From Amycolatopsis acididurans (GTDB lineage Bacteria; Actinomycetota; Actinomycetes; Mycobacteriales; Pseudonocardiaceae), in NCBI RefSeq assembly GCF_012328925.1, contig NZ_JAAXLS010000005.1, positions 1 to 64,000 on the forward strand: a stretch of DNA of 64,000 nucleotides, in the 5' to 3' direction. Under the pieces are notes generated by a model. It worked only from the letters and a program-made list of their open reading frames with translations. It was not told the origin of the DNA and did not search any database. Positions 25,473-33,823 of the stretch are shown one piece after another (the first letter of the stretch is position 1; each line of letters opens with the position of its first letter). The position numbers were made by a program, and so were the translations under genes.

Positions 25473-25725
25473 CGTTCTCCTACCGGGATGGATGCCGTAT
25501 CGGAAACGAAGCTGAAACGCACTCGTATTGATACGGAAGCAACTTGCACCGTTGAGATAACCAAAGGCGGGGCCCACCGCGCATCTTCGACGCGACTTGA
25601 TGGCACGATCGTGTGAAGAACACAGGGTGTGGTCGGATGTCACCCGCGGTCATTACTCGCCAGTACGCCGAAACCGGCCCGCCGCACGGAGAAAACCCCG
25701 CAGGCAGGCCGGTTTCGCGACTGCG

Positions 25726-25983
25726 TCAGCCCATCGTGCTGGCCGCACCCTGCACGATCGACGGGATGGTGCCCGCCCAAGCCGAGCTGGCCAGACCGGC
25801 CGCACCCGCACCGAACAGCGCACCAGCCTGGTTCCAGGCGTTCACGTAGTCGGCACCGGTCGGGTTCGACGGCACGACAACGGGAGCGGAGATCTCGTCG
25901 GCGGAAGCGATTCCGCCGCTGAGGCCGAGGATCCCGGCGGCGATGGCGACGGCGGCACCGGCACGGATGAGGGTCTTGCGCAT
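25726..25983 (-). CDS. Small exported protein with one TGADYVNAWNQ module (1)
   Basis: An 85-residue protein: signal peptide (~1-28, GLSGGIASA-DE) plus one ~50-residue module with VVVPSNPTGADYVNAWNQ followed by AGALFGAGAAGLASSAWAG and TIPSIVQGA. The mature peptide is short, uncharged and amphipathic, resembling a surface-active peptide in character but not in sequence to chaplins or rodlins. I know no named family. ATG with AAGGAG upstream. The next gene encodes a nearly identical protein. Confidence 0.8.
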   Translation of the reverse strand: MRKTLIRAGAAVAIAAGILGLSGGIASADEISAPVVVPSNPTGADYVNAWNQAGALFGAGAAGLASSAWAGTIPSIVQGAASTMG

Positions 25984-26039
25984 GTGATTACTCCTTGCGA
26001 GTTCGGGGATTCTTTGCTGGGTAAGGGAAAACGCCGAGA

Positions 26040-26297
26040 TCAGCCGAGCGTGCCGGCCGCACCCTGCACGATCGACGGGATGGTGCCTGCCCAGGCCGAG
26101 CTGGCGAGGCCGGCCGCGCCGGCACCGGCGAGCGCACCGGCCTGGTTCCAGGCGTTGACGTAGTCCGCGCCGGTCGGGTTCGACGGCACGACGACCGGGG
26201 CGGAGATCTCGTCGGCGGAAGCGACACCACCGGCGAGGCCGAGCACACCAGCCGAAAGGGCGGCCACGGCCAGAGCACGGGTCAGGGTCTTGCGCAT
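26040..26297 (-). CDS. Small exported protein with one TGADYVNAWNQ module (2)
   Basis: An 85-residue near-duplicate of the product of 25726-25983: same signal-peptide layout and the same module, with differences mainly in the signal peptide and at the last residues (GAAGTLG). AGAAGLASSAWAGTIPSIVQ is kept exactly. ATG is preceded by GAAGGAGA. Tandem duplication is the obvious origin. Function is unknown. Confidence 0.8.
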   Translation of the reverse strand: MRKTLTRALAVAALSAGVLGLAGGVASADEISAPVVVPSNPTGADYVNAWNQAGALAGAGAAGLASSAWAGTIPSIVQGAAGTLG

Positions 26298-26346
26298 GCG
26301 AACTTCATCTCCTTCTTGTGGTGATTACTTTTCTTGGGGTTGCGGG

Positions 26347-27168
26347 TCAGCCGAGCGCGCCCTGGATGATCGACGGGATCGCACCGGCCCACGCGGAGCT
26401 GGCAAGGCCGGCAAGGCCCGCGCCGGCCAGCGCACCGGACTGGTTCCACGCGTTGACGTAGTCCGCGCCCGTGGGGTTCGACGGCACGACGACCGGAGCG
26501 GTCAGGCTGCCGACGTCACGAGCGCTCGACTTGGCGACCTTGACGTCCTTTGTGGACTTCTTGGTCGTGGTGGCCTTCGCCGGCTCCGCGGCCTTCTTGG
26601 CCACGGAGGTCGCGGTGTCCTTGTGCGACTTGGACACCGTCTTGTGTGCCGGACGAACGTCGGCCTTGGCAGGCGTCGAGAGCGTGCCCTCCGCGCCCTG
26701 CACGATCGACGGGATCGCACCGGCCCACGCCGAGCTCGCCAAGCCCGCCGCACCGGCACCCGCCAGCGCACCGGCCTGGTTCCAGGCGTTGACGTAGTCC
26801 GCGCCCGTCGGGTTCGACGGCACGACCACCGGAGCGGTCAGGCTGCCGGCCTGCTGCGCCGGCATCGTGGCCGAGGCAGGCGAACCCATCGCGCCCTGCA
26901 CGATCGACGGGATCGCACCGGCCCACGCCGAGCTCGCCAGGCCGGCCGCACCGGCACCGAAGCACATCCCGGACTGGTTCCACGCGTTCACGTAGTCCGC
27001 ACCGGTCGGGAGCGACGGCACGGCCGCCGGGCAACTGGCGTCGGCCGTACGCGGCGACACATGGGTGCTTTCGGCGGCCATCGCCGGGGATCCGAACGCC
27101 CCGAGCGCGAGGACACCAGCCGCGGCGGCCACCGAAGCGGCCGCGAACTTTTTGGCCTTACTCATCAT
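26347..27168 (-). CDS. Exported protein with three TGADYVNAWNQ modules
   Basis: A 273-residue protein with a signal peptide (~1-32) and three copies of the module seen singly in the two downstream genes, at about residues 50-100, 110-160 and 220-273. Copies 2 and 3 are separated by a ~55-residue Lys/Ala/Thr/Ser-rich linker (KTVSKSHKDTATSVAKKAAE and similar), which may bind polyanionic wall polymers. The first copy carries a single Cys in SGMCFGAGAAG. Starts MM at 27168 with AGGGAGA upstream. Unknown function; likely a cross-linking or multivalent version of the small peptides. Confidence 0.8.
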   Translation of the reverse strand: MMSKAKKFAAASVAAAAGVLALGAFGSPAMAAESTHVSPRTADASCPAAVPSLPTGADYVNAWNQSGMCFGAGAAGLASSAWAGAIPSIVQGAMGSPASATMPAQQAGSLTAPVVVPSNPTGADYVNAWNQAGALAGAGAAGLASSAWAGAIPSIVQGAEGTLSTPAKADVRPAHKTVSKSHKDTATSVAKKAAEPAKATTTKKSTKDVKVAKSSARDVGSLTAPVVVPSNPTGADYVNAWNQSGALAGAGLAGLASSAWAGAIPSIIQGALG

Positions 27169-27529
27169 TACGACTGTTCTCCCTGGAATCTTCGATTATT
27201 CAGTCGAAACTGTCACCAAGCGGTTCCGGGAACTTATTCGGCTTCCCGCACAACCAACTAAACACCGGCCTGAAATATTTTCCAGTCGCTTTACCCCATC
27301 GAGTGGCACCTGATCGGCGTACCTGCACCAAGCGTAAAAAACGCCCATTGACAACACCTTTTCCAGGCAATAGGGAATTGCACGCGTCACCTGTTCGTCA
27401 CGCGTGTCGGCAAGGAATTGGAAATGGGCTACTCACCCATGCGGACAACCATTCACGGGGGTACTCCTCGACGGCGAAAAGGGGCAGCAAAATGACCACG
27501 AGGCGAACTTCGGCTCGCCGCGTGGTTAC
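27169..27529. other. 361-bp intergenic region, locally AT-richer
   Basis: No convincing gene. It holds the promoter of the three-module protein and the 3' region of the next QPGVTPD-tail gene. Stretches such as CTGAAATATTTTCCAG and GTAAAAAACGCCCATTGACA are markedly AT-richer than the surroundings. I can see no strong inverted repeat or terminator. Confidence 0.5.
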
Positions 27530-28294
27530 TCAGTCAGGCGTGACGCCGGGCTGGGCGTTGACAGTCCTGAACACGACCGGCACCGCGCGACGCGGCATGC
27601 GGTACGTGGGCTGTCCGGCCCAGAAGCGCGACACGCCGCTGTCGAAGACAGGCGTGTCGGGGGCGTGGAAAGTGCTGCCCGCACCACCGCTGGGCGCGGG
27701 CGCGGCCGGAAGGCCCGGACCAGGGCCCGGGACGACCGGACCGTGCGGCACGCCGGATCCGGGCGCCGGCGCGTGGTGTTCCGCCGCGGGCGGCGCGCTG
27801 GGCGCCGGCGCGGCGGCGACGTGGATCGGCACCGGTGGCCGCTTCACGGGTGGCTGGATCACGTGCCGGTCCGGCGGCGGCGCGGGAACCCCGGCCGGTA
27901 CGACGGTCCGTTCGGCCGTTGCCGGTGCGGACCGGTGCTTGGCCGGTTTCGTGCTCAGCGCGCTGACGGTCCTGTCGACCTGGCCGAGCGTCTCGTCGAC
28001 GACCTTGTCGACGGCGGGCCCGGCCTCCTTGGGCTGAACCGGCGGCGGCAACACCTTGGCGGTCACCGTATCGACGGTGCCCCGCACGGTGTCGTGCACG
28101 AGATCGAGTGTTTCACCCGTGCCGGAGAGATTGACCAGTGGCGGGGCGGGATCCTCCTCGGCCGAGGCCGCGGTGGAGGACGCCAGCCAGGACAGCGCGG
28201 TGACGACGAAGGCACCGGCGATACCGAGCAGCACGCCGAGGCCGATCCGCCCCGCCACGCCGCGTACCACCTGGCACAACGCCTTCCGACTCAC
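27530..28294 (-). CDS. Exported protein with C-terminal QPGVTPD tail (2)
   Basis: A 254-residue protein: N-terminal hydrophobic segment (GLGVLLGIAGAFVVTALSWL), a small helical region (DLVHDTVRGTVDTVTAKVLP ... VDKVVDETLGQVDRTVSAL), a long Pro/Ala-rich spacer (about 110-200) and the C-terminus PVVFRTVNAQPGVTPD. It shares this tail, and a Pro/Gly-rich stretch before it, with the protein at 24498-25472; the two genes flank the three module genes. The start is uncertain: GTG 28294 is used, with a TTG four codons upstream as alternative. Confidence 0.7.
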   Translation of the reverse strand: MSRKALCQVVRGVAGRIGLGVLLGIAGAFVVTALSWLASSTAASAEEDPAPPLVNLSGTGETLDLVHDTVRGTVDTVTAKVLPPPVQPKEAGPAVDKVVDETLGQVDRTVSALSTKPAKHRSAPATAERTVVPAGVPAPPPDRHVIQPPVKRPPVPIHVAAAPAPSAPPAAEHHAPAPGSGVPHGPVVPGPGPGLPAAPAPSGGAGSTFHAPDTPVFDSGVSRFWAGQPTYRMPRRAVPVVFRTVNAQPGVTPD

Positions 28295-28451
28295 CCCGAG
28301 GTCCAATTCCCTTCTGGGTCACGAACTTTCCGGTCGGTTGAAGATTCCCAGACTGCTTCGCTTGTGTGCAGGATGGACACAGCCAGAGCGCCTGATCGTG
28401 TGACACCTATTTGTCCAAGCCAGAGGTCGGCGCCCGTTTCGCCCCACTCGC

Positions 28452-28457
28452 TAGGGT
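28452..28457 (+). promoter_or_regulatory. -10 box for leaderless transporter gene
   Basis: TAGGGT ends 6 nt before the GTG start at 28464; there is no ribosome-binding site, so the mRNA is probably leaderless. Confidence 0.5.
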
Positions 28458-28463
28458 GGGCAC

Positions 28464-29642
28464 GTGAGTGACCGTCAGAAGCCCCGGTTCCTCGCCGAAG
28501 ACCCGGCGACGGAGGACCTGGTACCGCGTGGGCTGCGGATAAGCGCCGCATTCGCCTGGCGCTTTCTCGTGGTCATCGCGGCCCTCTACGTGATCCTCTG
28601 GTTGATCGGCAGGCTCTCGGTCGTCGTGATCCCGGTGTCGATCGCGCTGCTGCTCGCCGCGCTCGGCGCCCCGCTCGTGGGGCATCTGGTCAACGTCAAG
28701 GTGCCACGGGGACTCGCCACCGCCATCGTGCTGATCTGCGGGCTCGCGGTGCTCGGCGGGCTGCTCGCGTTCGTGATCATCCAGTTCACCGACGGCCTTC
28801 CCCAGCTTCAGAAACAGCTCAACAACAGCCTTTCGCAGGTCCGCGACTTCCTGATCAACGACCTGCACCTGCGACAGGAACAGATCCAGCAGTTCATCGA
28901 CAACGCGATCGGCTTCCTGCAGAACAACCAGGCCGCGATCACCACGAACGCGCTGACCACGGCGAGCACCGTCGGCGAAATCCTCACCGGACTGCTGCTC
29001 ACGCTGTTCGTCACGATCTTCTTCCTCGCCGGTGGCGAGAAGATCTGGTCGTTCGTGATGCTGGCGGTCCCCGGTTACGTGCGCGACCGGGTCGACGTCG
29101 CCGGGCGGCGCGGGTTCGCTTCGCTGGTCAGCTACGTGCGCGCGACCGCCGCGGTGGCCGTGGTCGACGCGGTCGGCATCGGCGTCGGGCTGTGGATCGT
29201 GCAGGTGCCGCTGGTGATTCCGCTGGCGACGCTGGTCTTCCTCGGCGCGTTCGTGCCGATCCTCGGTGCGTTCGTGGCGGGTGCGGTCGCGGTGCTCGTC
29301 GCGCTCGTGACCAACGGGTTCATCACCGCGCTGATCGTGCTCGGCATCGTGGTCCTGGTCATGCAGCTGGAAAGCCACATCCTGCAGCCGCTGCTGCTCG
29401 GCCGCGCCGTGAAGCTGCACCCGCTGGCCGTCGTGCTGGCCATCGCCGCCGGTCTCGTCGTGGCCGGGATCGCGGGTGCGCTGCTGGCCGTACCGCTGCT
29501 GGCCGTGCTCAACGCCGGTATCCGCTCGCTGATCCACGAGAAGGATCCACATCCGGCCGACGTCGACGTGCTGCACGACCAGCAGGCGCCGGCACCGAAC
29601 GAGGAACCCGCGGACACCGAGGACGAACCCGGGAAGCGATGA
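28464..29642 (+). CDS. AI-2E family transporter (TerC/PerM-like permease)
   Basis: A 392-residue polytopic protein of the AI-2 exporter/PerM family: N-terminal hairpin of two membrane helices (~28-75), another near 85-105, an extended periplasmic-type helix (LPQLQKQLNNSLSQVRDFL), then a C-terminal bundle with FLGAFVPILGAFVAG and the family motif VLVMQLESHILQPLLLGRAVKLHP. The C-terminus is acidic and cytoplasmic. Members include autoinducer, Na+/H+ and osmolyte transporters, so the substrate is open. The stop overlaps the histidine-kinase start (ATGA), suggesting the two-component system senses or controls the same process. Confidence 0.9.
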   Translation: MSDRQKPRFLAEDPATEDLVPRGLRISAAFAWRFLVVIAALYVILWLIGRLSVVVIPVSIALLLAALGAPLVGHLVNVKVPRGLATAIVLICGLAVLGGLLAFVIIQFTDGLPQLQKQLNNSLSQVRDFLINDLHLRQEQIQQFIDNAIGFLQNNQAAITTNALTTASTVGEILTGLLLTLFVTIFFLAGGEKIWSFVMLAVPGYVRDRVDVAGRRGFASLVSYVRATAAVAVVDAVGIGVGLWIVQVPLVIPLATLVFLGAFVPILGAFVAGAVAVLVALVTNGFITALIVLGIVVLVMQLESHILQPLLLGRAVKLHPLAVVLAIAAGLVVAGIAGALLAVPLLAVLNAGIRSLIHEKDPHPADVDVLHDQQAPAPNEEPADTEDEPGKR

Positions 29643-30793
29643 CCCGCCGTTTCGGGCCGACCGCCGTCGAACCGGCCACCCCGCTGTGGTGGGGCGGTAT
29701 CGGGCTGCGGATCCTGACGTGGCTGTTCGCGCTCGGCGCGGTGATCGTGCACCAGCACGACTACCGGCGCCCGGACCTGGCCTGGATCGTGCTCGGCGCG
29801 ATGGCGGTATGGACGGTGCTGACCAGCCTCGTCTACTCGCGGGAGGCACTGCGCTGGCGGTGGAGCTGGTTCGTGGTGCTGGATCTGGTGGTCACCTGCG
29901 GGCTGATGCTCACCTCGCCATGGATCCTCGACCCGGCGCGGCTGGCGACCCTCGATCCGCTGATCACCACGGTGTGGGTGGCCGGGGTGCCGGTCGCGGT
30001 CGGCACCCGGTTCGGCGGCGTCGGCGGGGTGGCCGCCGGAGCGGTGGTCGGTGCCGCGACAGCGGTGGCACGGCAGGCCTTCACCCTCGACGTGGCCCGC
30101 GACGGCGTGCTGCTGATCGCGACCGGCCTGCTGATCGGGATGAGCGCGTCCACCGCCCGCAAGTCGGCCGCGGCGCTGGCGCAGGCGTGGCGCACCGAAT
30201 CGGCCAACGCCGAACGCGAACGGCTCGCCAGGTCGATCCACGACAGCGTGCTCCAGGTGCTGGCCAGGGTCCGCCGCCGCGGCGCGGAACTGGGCGGTGA
30301 GGCGGCCGAACTGGCGGAACTGGCCGGTGAGCAGGAGATCGCGTTGCGCGCGCTGGTCACCACCGAGCCCACCGGAACCAGCGGCGGCGACCGCGATCTG
30401 CGGGCCGCGCTGCAGTTGCTGGCCTCCTCCAGGGTGCAGGTCGCCGCGCCCGCCGGGGACGTGCCGCTGGACGCGAAGGTCACCGAAGAGCTGACCGCCG
30501 TGGTGCGCGAGGCGCTGTCCAACGTGGACGAGCACGCCGGACGCACGGCCCAGGCCTGGGTGCTGCTGGAAGACCTCGGCACGGACGTCGTGATCACCGT
30601 TCGCGACGACGGGCCCGGGATCCCCGAGGGCAGGCTGGAGGCCGCGGCGGCACAGGGCCATCTGGGGGTCGCACGGTCGATGCGGGGCCGGGTCGCCGAC
30701 CTTGGTGGCACCATCTCACTGGACACCGGTCCGCACCGCGGCACCGAGTGGGAGATCCGGGTACCGAAGACACGCAGCAGGAGGCGCCGATGA
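29639..30793 (+). CDS. Membrane sensor histidine kinase (NarL-type, HisKA_3-like)
   Basis: A 384-residue kinase. Five or so membrane segments occupy residues ~20-180 with almost no extracytoplasmic domain, the DUF5931-like layout that senses within the membrane. The phosphoacceptor lies in ARSIHDSVLQVLARV, and the ATPase domain has EALSNVDEHAG (N box) and VRDDGPGIPEGRLEAA (G box), ending with HRGTEWEIRVP. It overlaps both neighbours by 4 bp (ATGA), so transporter, kinase and regulator form one operon. The frame is open far upstream inside the transporter gene, but the coupled ATG is the natural start. Confidence 0.93.
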   Translation: MTRRFGPTAVEPATPLWWGGIGLRILTWLFALGAVIVHQHDYRRPDLAWIVLGAMAVWTVLTSLVYSREALRWRWSWFVVLDLVVTCGLMLTSPWILDPARLATLDPLITTVWVAGVPVAVGTRFGGVGGVAAGAVVGAATAVARQAFTLDVARDGVLLIATGLLIGMSASTARKSAAALAQAWRTESANAERERLARSIHDSVLQVLARVRRRGAELGGEAAELAELAGEQEIALRALVTTEPTGTSGGDRDLRAALQLLASSRVQVAAPAGDVPLDAKVTEELTAVVREALSNVDEHAGRTAQAWVLLEDLGTDVVITVRDDGPGIPEGRLEAAAAQGHLGVARSMRGRVADLGGTISLDTGPHRGTEWEIRVPKTRSRRRR

Positions 30794-31434
30794 TCTCGGT
30801 GATGGTCGTCGACGATCACCCGATCTGGCGTGACGGGGTGGCCAGGGACCTCACGGAGAACGGGTTCGACGTCAAGGCCACCGCGCCGGACGCGAGCGCG
30901 GCGGTACGGATCGCGAACACGGTGCGGCCCGACGTCGTCCTGATGGACCTCAACCTCGGCGACTCCTCGGGCGTCGACGCGACCAGGGAGATCACCGCGT
31001 CGTTGCCGGACACCCGGGTGCTCGTGCTGTCGGCGAGCGGTGAGCACGACGACGTGCTGGAAGCGGTGAAAGCCGGAGCTTCGGGCTACCTGATGAAATC
31101 GGCGTCCGCGCGGGAGCTGGTCGACGCCGTACACCGGACGGCACAGGGCGATCCGGTGTTCACGGCCGGACTGGCCGGGCTGGTGCTGGGCGAGTACCGG
31201 CGGATGGCCGACGCACCCGACGGGGGACCCCCGCCGCCGAAGCTGACCGAGCGCGAGACCGACGTGCTGCGGTTGGTCGCGAAGGGCCTGACGTCGCGGC
31301 AGATCGCGGAACGGCTCGTGCTCTCGCACCGCACGGTGGAGAACCACGTGCAGTCGACCTTGCGGAAACTCCAGCTGCACAACCGGGTCGAGCTGGCCAG
31401 GTACGCGATCGAGCACGGGCTGGACGCCGAATAG
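30790..31434 (+). CDS. NarL/LuxR-type response regulator
   Basis: A 214-residue partner of the preceding kinase. The receiver domain (1-120) has the acidic pair VVDDH (Asp8/Asp9), phosphoacceptor Asp53 in VLMDLNLGDSSG, and the conserved Lys in GYLMKSASARELVDAV. The C-terminal LuxR helix-turn-helix reads LTERETDVLRLVAKGLTSRQ followed by IAERLVLSHRTVENHV. The ATG at 30790 overlaps the kinase stop. Targets are unknown; the flanking transporter and DUF1707 genes are candidates. Confidence 0.95.
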   Translation: MISVMVVDDHPIWRDGVARDLTENGFDVKATAPDASAAVRIANTVRPDVVLMDLNLGDSSGVDATREITASLPDTRVLVLSASGEHDDVLEAVKAGASGYLMKSASARELVDAVHRTAQGDPVFTAGLAGLVLGEYRRMADAPDGGPPPPKLTERETDVLRLVAKGLTSRQIAERLVLSHRTVENHVQSTLRKLQLHNRVELARYAIEHGLDAE

Positions 31435-31470
31435 GGGTTTTTCCCTGATCCGCCCCGCGCCCGCCGGTTC

Positions 31471-31476
31471 TACCTT
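31471..31476 (+). promoter_or_regulatory. -10 box for leaderless DUF1707 gene
   Basis: TACCTT ends 7 nt before the ATG at 31484, with no ribosome-binding site between. Confidence 0.45.
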
Positions 31477-31483
31477 GGTTCGC

Positions 31484-32092
31484 ATGGGCGAAGAGACCGA
31501 GACGAAGCCGCTGTCGCCGCGCGACTACCGGGTTTCCGACGAGGAGCGCGAGCACGTCGTCGGCGTCCTGCAGAAGGCCATCGGCCACGGCATGCTCGAT
31601 CTCGACGAGTTCACCCAGCGCACCGACATAGCGCTCGCCGCGCGTACCCGGGGTGAGCTGAACGCCGTGCTGGTCGACATTCCCGGCCTGATCAACCGCG
31701 AGGTCCACTCGGTGCCGGCCTACGTTCCGTCGGATCAGCGGCTGGAGCTGTCCGCGAAGTACTCGACACTGGTGCGCAACGGCCGGTGGATCGTGCCGCC
31801 CGAACTCGTCGTGCGCAACAAGTACGGGTCCACCAAGCTCGACTTCAGCGACGCACAGGTGGCCTCGCGGGTGGTTCAGGTCGAGCTGGACTGCAAATGG
31901 GGTTCGGTCGAGGTCGTCATCCCGGAGCAGGCGTCGGTGGACCTCAACGCGATCACCGAACTGAAGTACGGCTCGCTGCAGGACAAGAGCAGGTCCGAGG
32001 GCCGCAACGGCACACCGCACCTGGTGTTCTCCGGCCGGGTGCACGGCGGTTCGCTCGTCATCCGGCATCCCCGCCGGGGTCTGTTCGGTTAG
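31484..32092 (+). CDS. DUF1707 and LiaF-like domain protein
   Basis: A 202-residue protein. The N-terminal DUF1707 helix pair (YRVSDEEREHVVGVLQKAIG, LDLDEFTQRTDIALAARTRGEL; residues ~15-65) is followed by a beta-rich C-terminal half (ELSAKYSTLVRNGRWIVPPE, VVQVELDCKWGSVEVVIP) resembling the LiaF-like cell-wall-stress domain. There is no membrane segment. DUF1707 proteins are common in actinobacteria; no biochemical role is known. It sits 49 bp after the response regulator and its stop overlaps the convergent ptsI stop by 4 bp. Confidence 0.85.
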   Translation: MGEETETKPLSPRDYRVSDEEREHVVGVLQKAIGHGMLDLDEFTQRTDIALAARTRGELNAVLVDIPGLINREVHSVPAYVPSDQRLELSAKYSTLVRNGRWIVPPELVVRNKYGSTKLDFSDAQVASRVVQVELDCKWGSVEVVIPEQASVDLNAITELKYGSLQDKSRSEGRNGTPHLVFSGRVHGGSLVIRHPRRGLFG

Positions 32093-33720
32093 CCGCGGGC
32101 GGCCGACCTCGCGGCGGTGGAATCGGCCGCCGCGACCGCGGCCCGCGCCGCGGCTTCGCACTGCGCGAAGGTCACGGACGCCAGGCTCGCACCGACCGCC
32201 CGCACCGCGGCCGCGTTCATCGACAGGCTCGTCATGCCAAGCCCGGTGAGCACCCTGGCCAGCAACGGATCCGCCGCTGCCTCGCCGCAGACGCCGGCCG
32301 GTTTGCCGGTGGCCTTGGCCGCGCTGCCGACGAGCTCCAGCAACCGCAGCAGGCCGGGCTGCCACGGATCGTTCAAAGCGGCCACCGCGCCGAGCTGCCG
32401 GTCGGCGGCGAACGTGTACTGCGCGAGATCGTTGGTGCCGACCGAGACGAAATCGACCGCGTCCAGGATTTCCTTGGCGCACAACGCCGCCGCCGGGATC
32501 TCGATCATCACCCCGGCGCGCGCGATCCCCGCCGCGCGGACCCGTTCGGCGCACCACGCCGCCTCCGCCGCGGTCGCGACCATCGGCGCCATCACCGACA
32601 CGTCGGCACCGGAGTCGGCCGCCGCACCCGCGATCGCCTCCAACTGGCGGTCCAGCACGCCGGGCCGGTCGAACGCCACCCGCACGCCGCGCACGCCGAG
32701 CGCGGGGTTGGGCTCGGCCTCGAAAGACAGGAACGCGAGCGGTTTGTCGGCGCCGGCGTCGAGGGTCCGCACGATCACCGGCTTGCCTGCGAACGGCGCC
32801 AGCACCGCCGCGTAAGCCTCGCGCTGCTCGGCAGCGCTCGGCTCCGCGGGCGCGTCGAGGTAACAGAACTCGGTGCGGAACAGGCCCACACCCTCGGCGC
32901 CGGCGTCCGCCGCGGCCTGCGCGTCGGCGGGCGAGCCGACGTTTCCGAGCACCTTGACGCGATGCCCGTCGGAGGTGGTGCCTGCGCCGTCCCAGTCCGC
33001 CGGTCCGCTCGCCACCGCGGTCAGCACCGGCGCGGCCGGGTCCACCGCCTCGACCTCGCCCGTGTCGCCGTCCACGAGCAGCGCCTTCGCGTCCGAGGCG
33101 AGCAGGCCGCGCACCGCGACGACAGCCGGGATACCCAGGGAGCGCGCGAGAATCGCGGTGTGGCTGGTCGGCCCGCCCTCCTCGGTGACCAGCGCGAGCA
33201 CGCGGCCCGGATCGAGCCCGGCGGTGTCGGCGGGAGCGAGGTCCCTGGCGGCGAGCACGCTCGGCGTGGACAGTTCGGGAACGCCGGGCGGTTCGACGCC
33301 GAGCAGTTCGGCGACCACCCGGTCCCGGACGTCCTCGATGTCGCGGACACGCTCGGCCAGGTATCCGCCCGCCGCGGCGAGCGTCTTGGCGAACCCGTTG
33401 GCGGATTCGTACAGCGCACGCGGCGCGGGCAGTCCCTCGGCGACGACGAGCCGTTCGGCCTCGCTGATCAACGCCGGGTCACCCGCCATCGCGGCCGTGG
33501 TGATGAGGATCGTCGCCGCGTCGCCGGTCGCGGTCGCGGCGAGGGCCTCCAGCCTGCTCGCCACCGCCTGCGTCGCCGGGGCGATCCGAGCGGCCTCGGC
33601 CTGCGGATCCTCCGGCTTCGGCGAGCTGGGCGGTTCGCCGAGCGGCTCGGCGACGCGCACGACGGGGCCACTGGCACGGCCGGGGCTCACGGGTACCCCG
33701 GTCAGCGCGGTATCGGACAT
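32089..33720 (-). CDS. ptsI: PTS enzyme I (phosphoenolpyruvate-protein phosphotransferase)
   Basis: Transfers phosphate from PEP to HPr, the first step of PTS sugar uptake. The 543-residue product has the N-terminal HPr-binding/phosphohistidine domain with GGPTSHTAI (His187) and the PEP-binding TIM barrel (LGVRGVRVAFDRPGVLDRQL, GTNDLAQYTFAADR, PAGVCGEAAADPL). It is slightly shorter than the ~575 of E. coli EI, as in other actinobacteria. A palindrome TGGTCTAGACCA overlaps the start codon, the core of the DasR (dre) operator that controls pts genes in Streptomyces. No ptsH is adjacent. Confidence 0.95.
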   Translation of the reverse strand: MSDTALTGVPVSPGRASGPVVRVAEPLGEPPSSPKPEDPQAEAARIAPATQAVASRLEALAATATGDAATILITTAAMAGDPALISEAERLVVAEGLPAPRALYESANGFAKTLAAAGGYLAERVRDIEDVRDRVVAELLGVEPPGVPELSTPSVLAARDLAPADTAGLDPGRVLALVTEEGGPTSHTAILARSLGIPAVVAVRGLLASDAKALLVDGDTGEVEAVDPAAPVLTAVASGPADWDGAGTTSDGHRVKVLGNVGSPADAQAAADAGAEGVGLFRTEFCYLDAPAEPSAAEQREAYAAVLAPFAGKPVIVRTLDAGADKPLAFLSFEAEPNPALGVRGVRVAFDRPGVLDRQLEAIAGAAADSGADVSVMAPMVATAAEAAWCAERVRAAGIARAGVMIEIPAAALCAKEILDAVDFVSVGTNDLAQYTFAADRQLGAVAALNDPWQPGLLRLLELVGSAAKATGKPAGVCGEAAADPLLARVLTGLGMTSLSMNAAAVRAVGASLASVTFAQCEAAARAAVAAADSTAARSAARG

Positions 33721-33734
33721 GGTCTAGACCATAC
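33717..33734. promoter_or_regulatory. DasR-type dre operator over the ptsI start codon
   Basis: ATGGTCTAGACCAT (33719-33732) is a perfect 14-bp palindrome whose 12-bp core TGGTCTAGACCA equals the core of the Streptomyces DasR consensus. On the coding strand it contains a TATGGT -10 box (33728-33733) ending 7 nt before the ptsI ATG, so the operator would cover the -10, the start point and the start codon of a leaderless message. Confidence 0.75.
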
Positions 33735-33823
33735 CTTTCCGGGACGGCGGCGCACAGTCATTCATGGTGATGCCACAACGGGCAACCCGCACGTCTCGGG
33801 CGAGCAGGCGGCTCCGACACACC

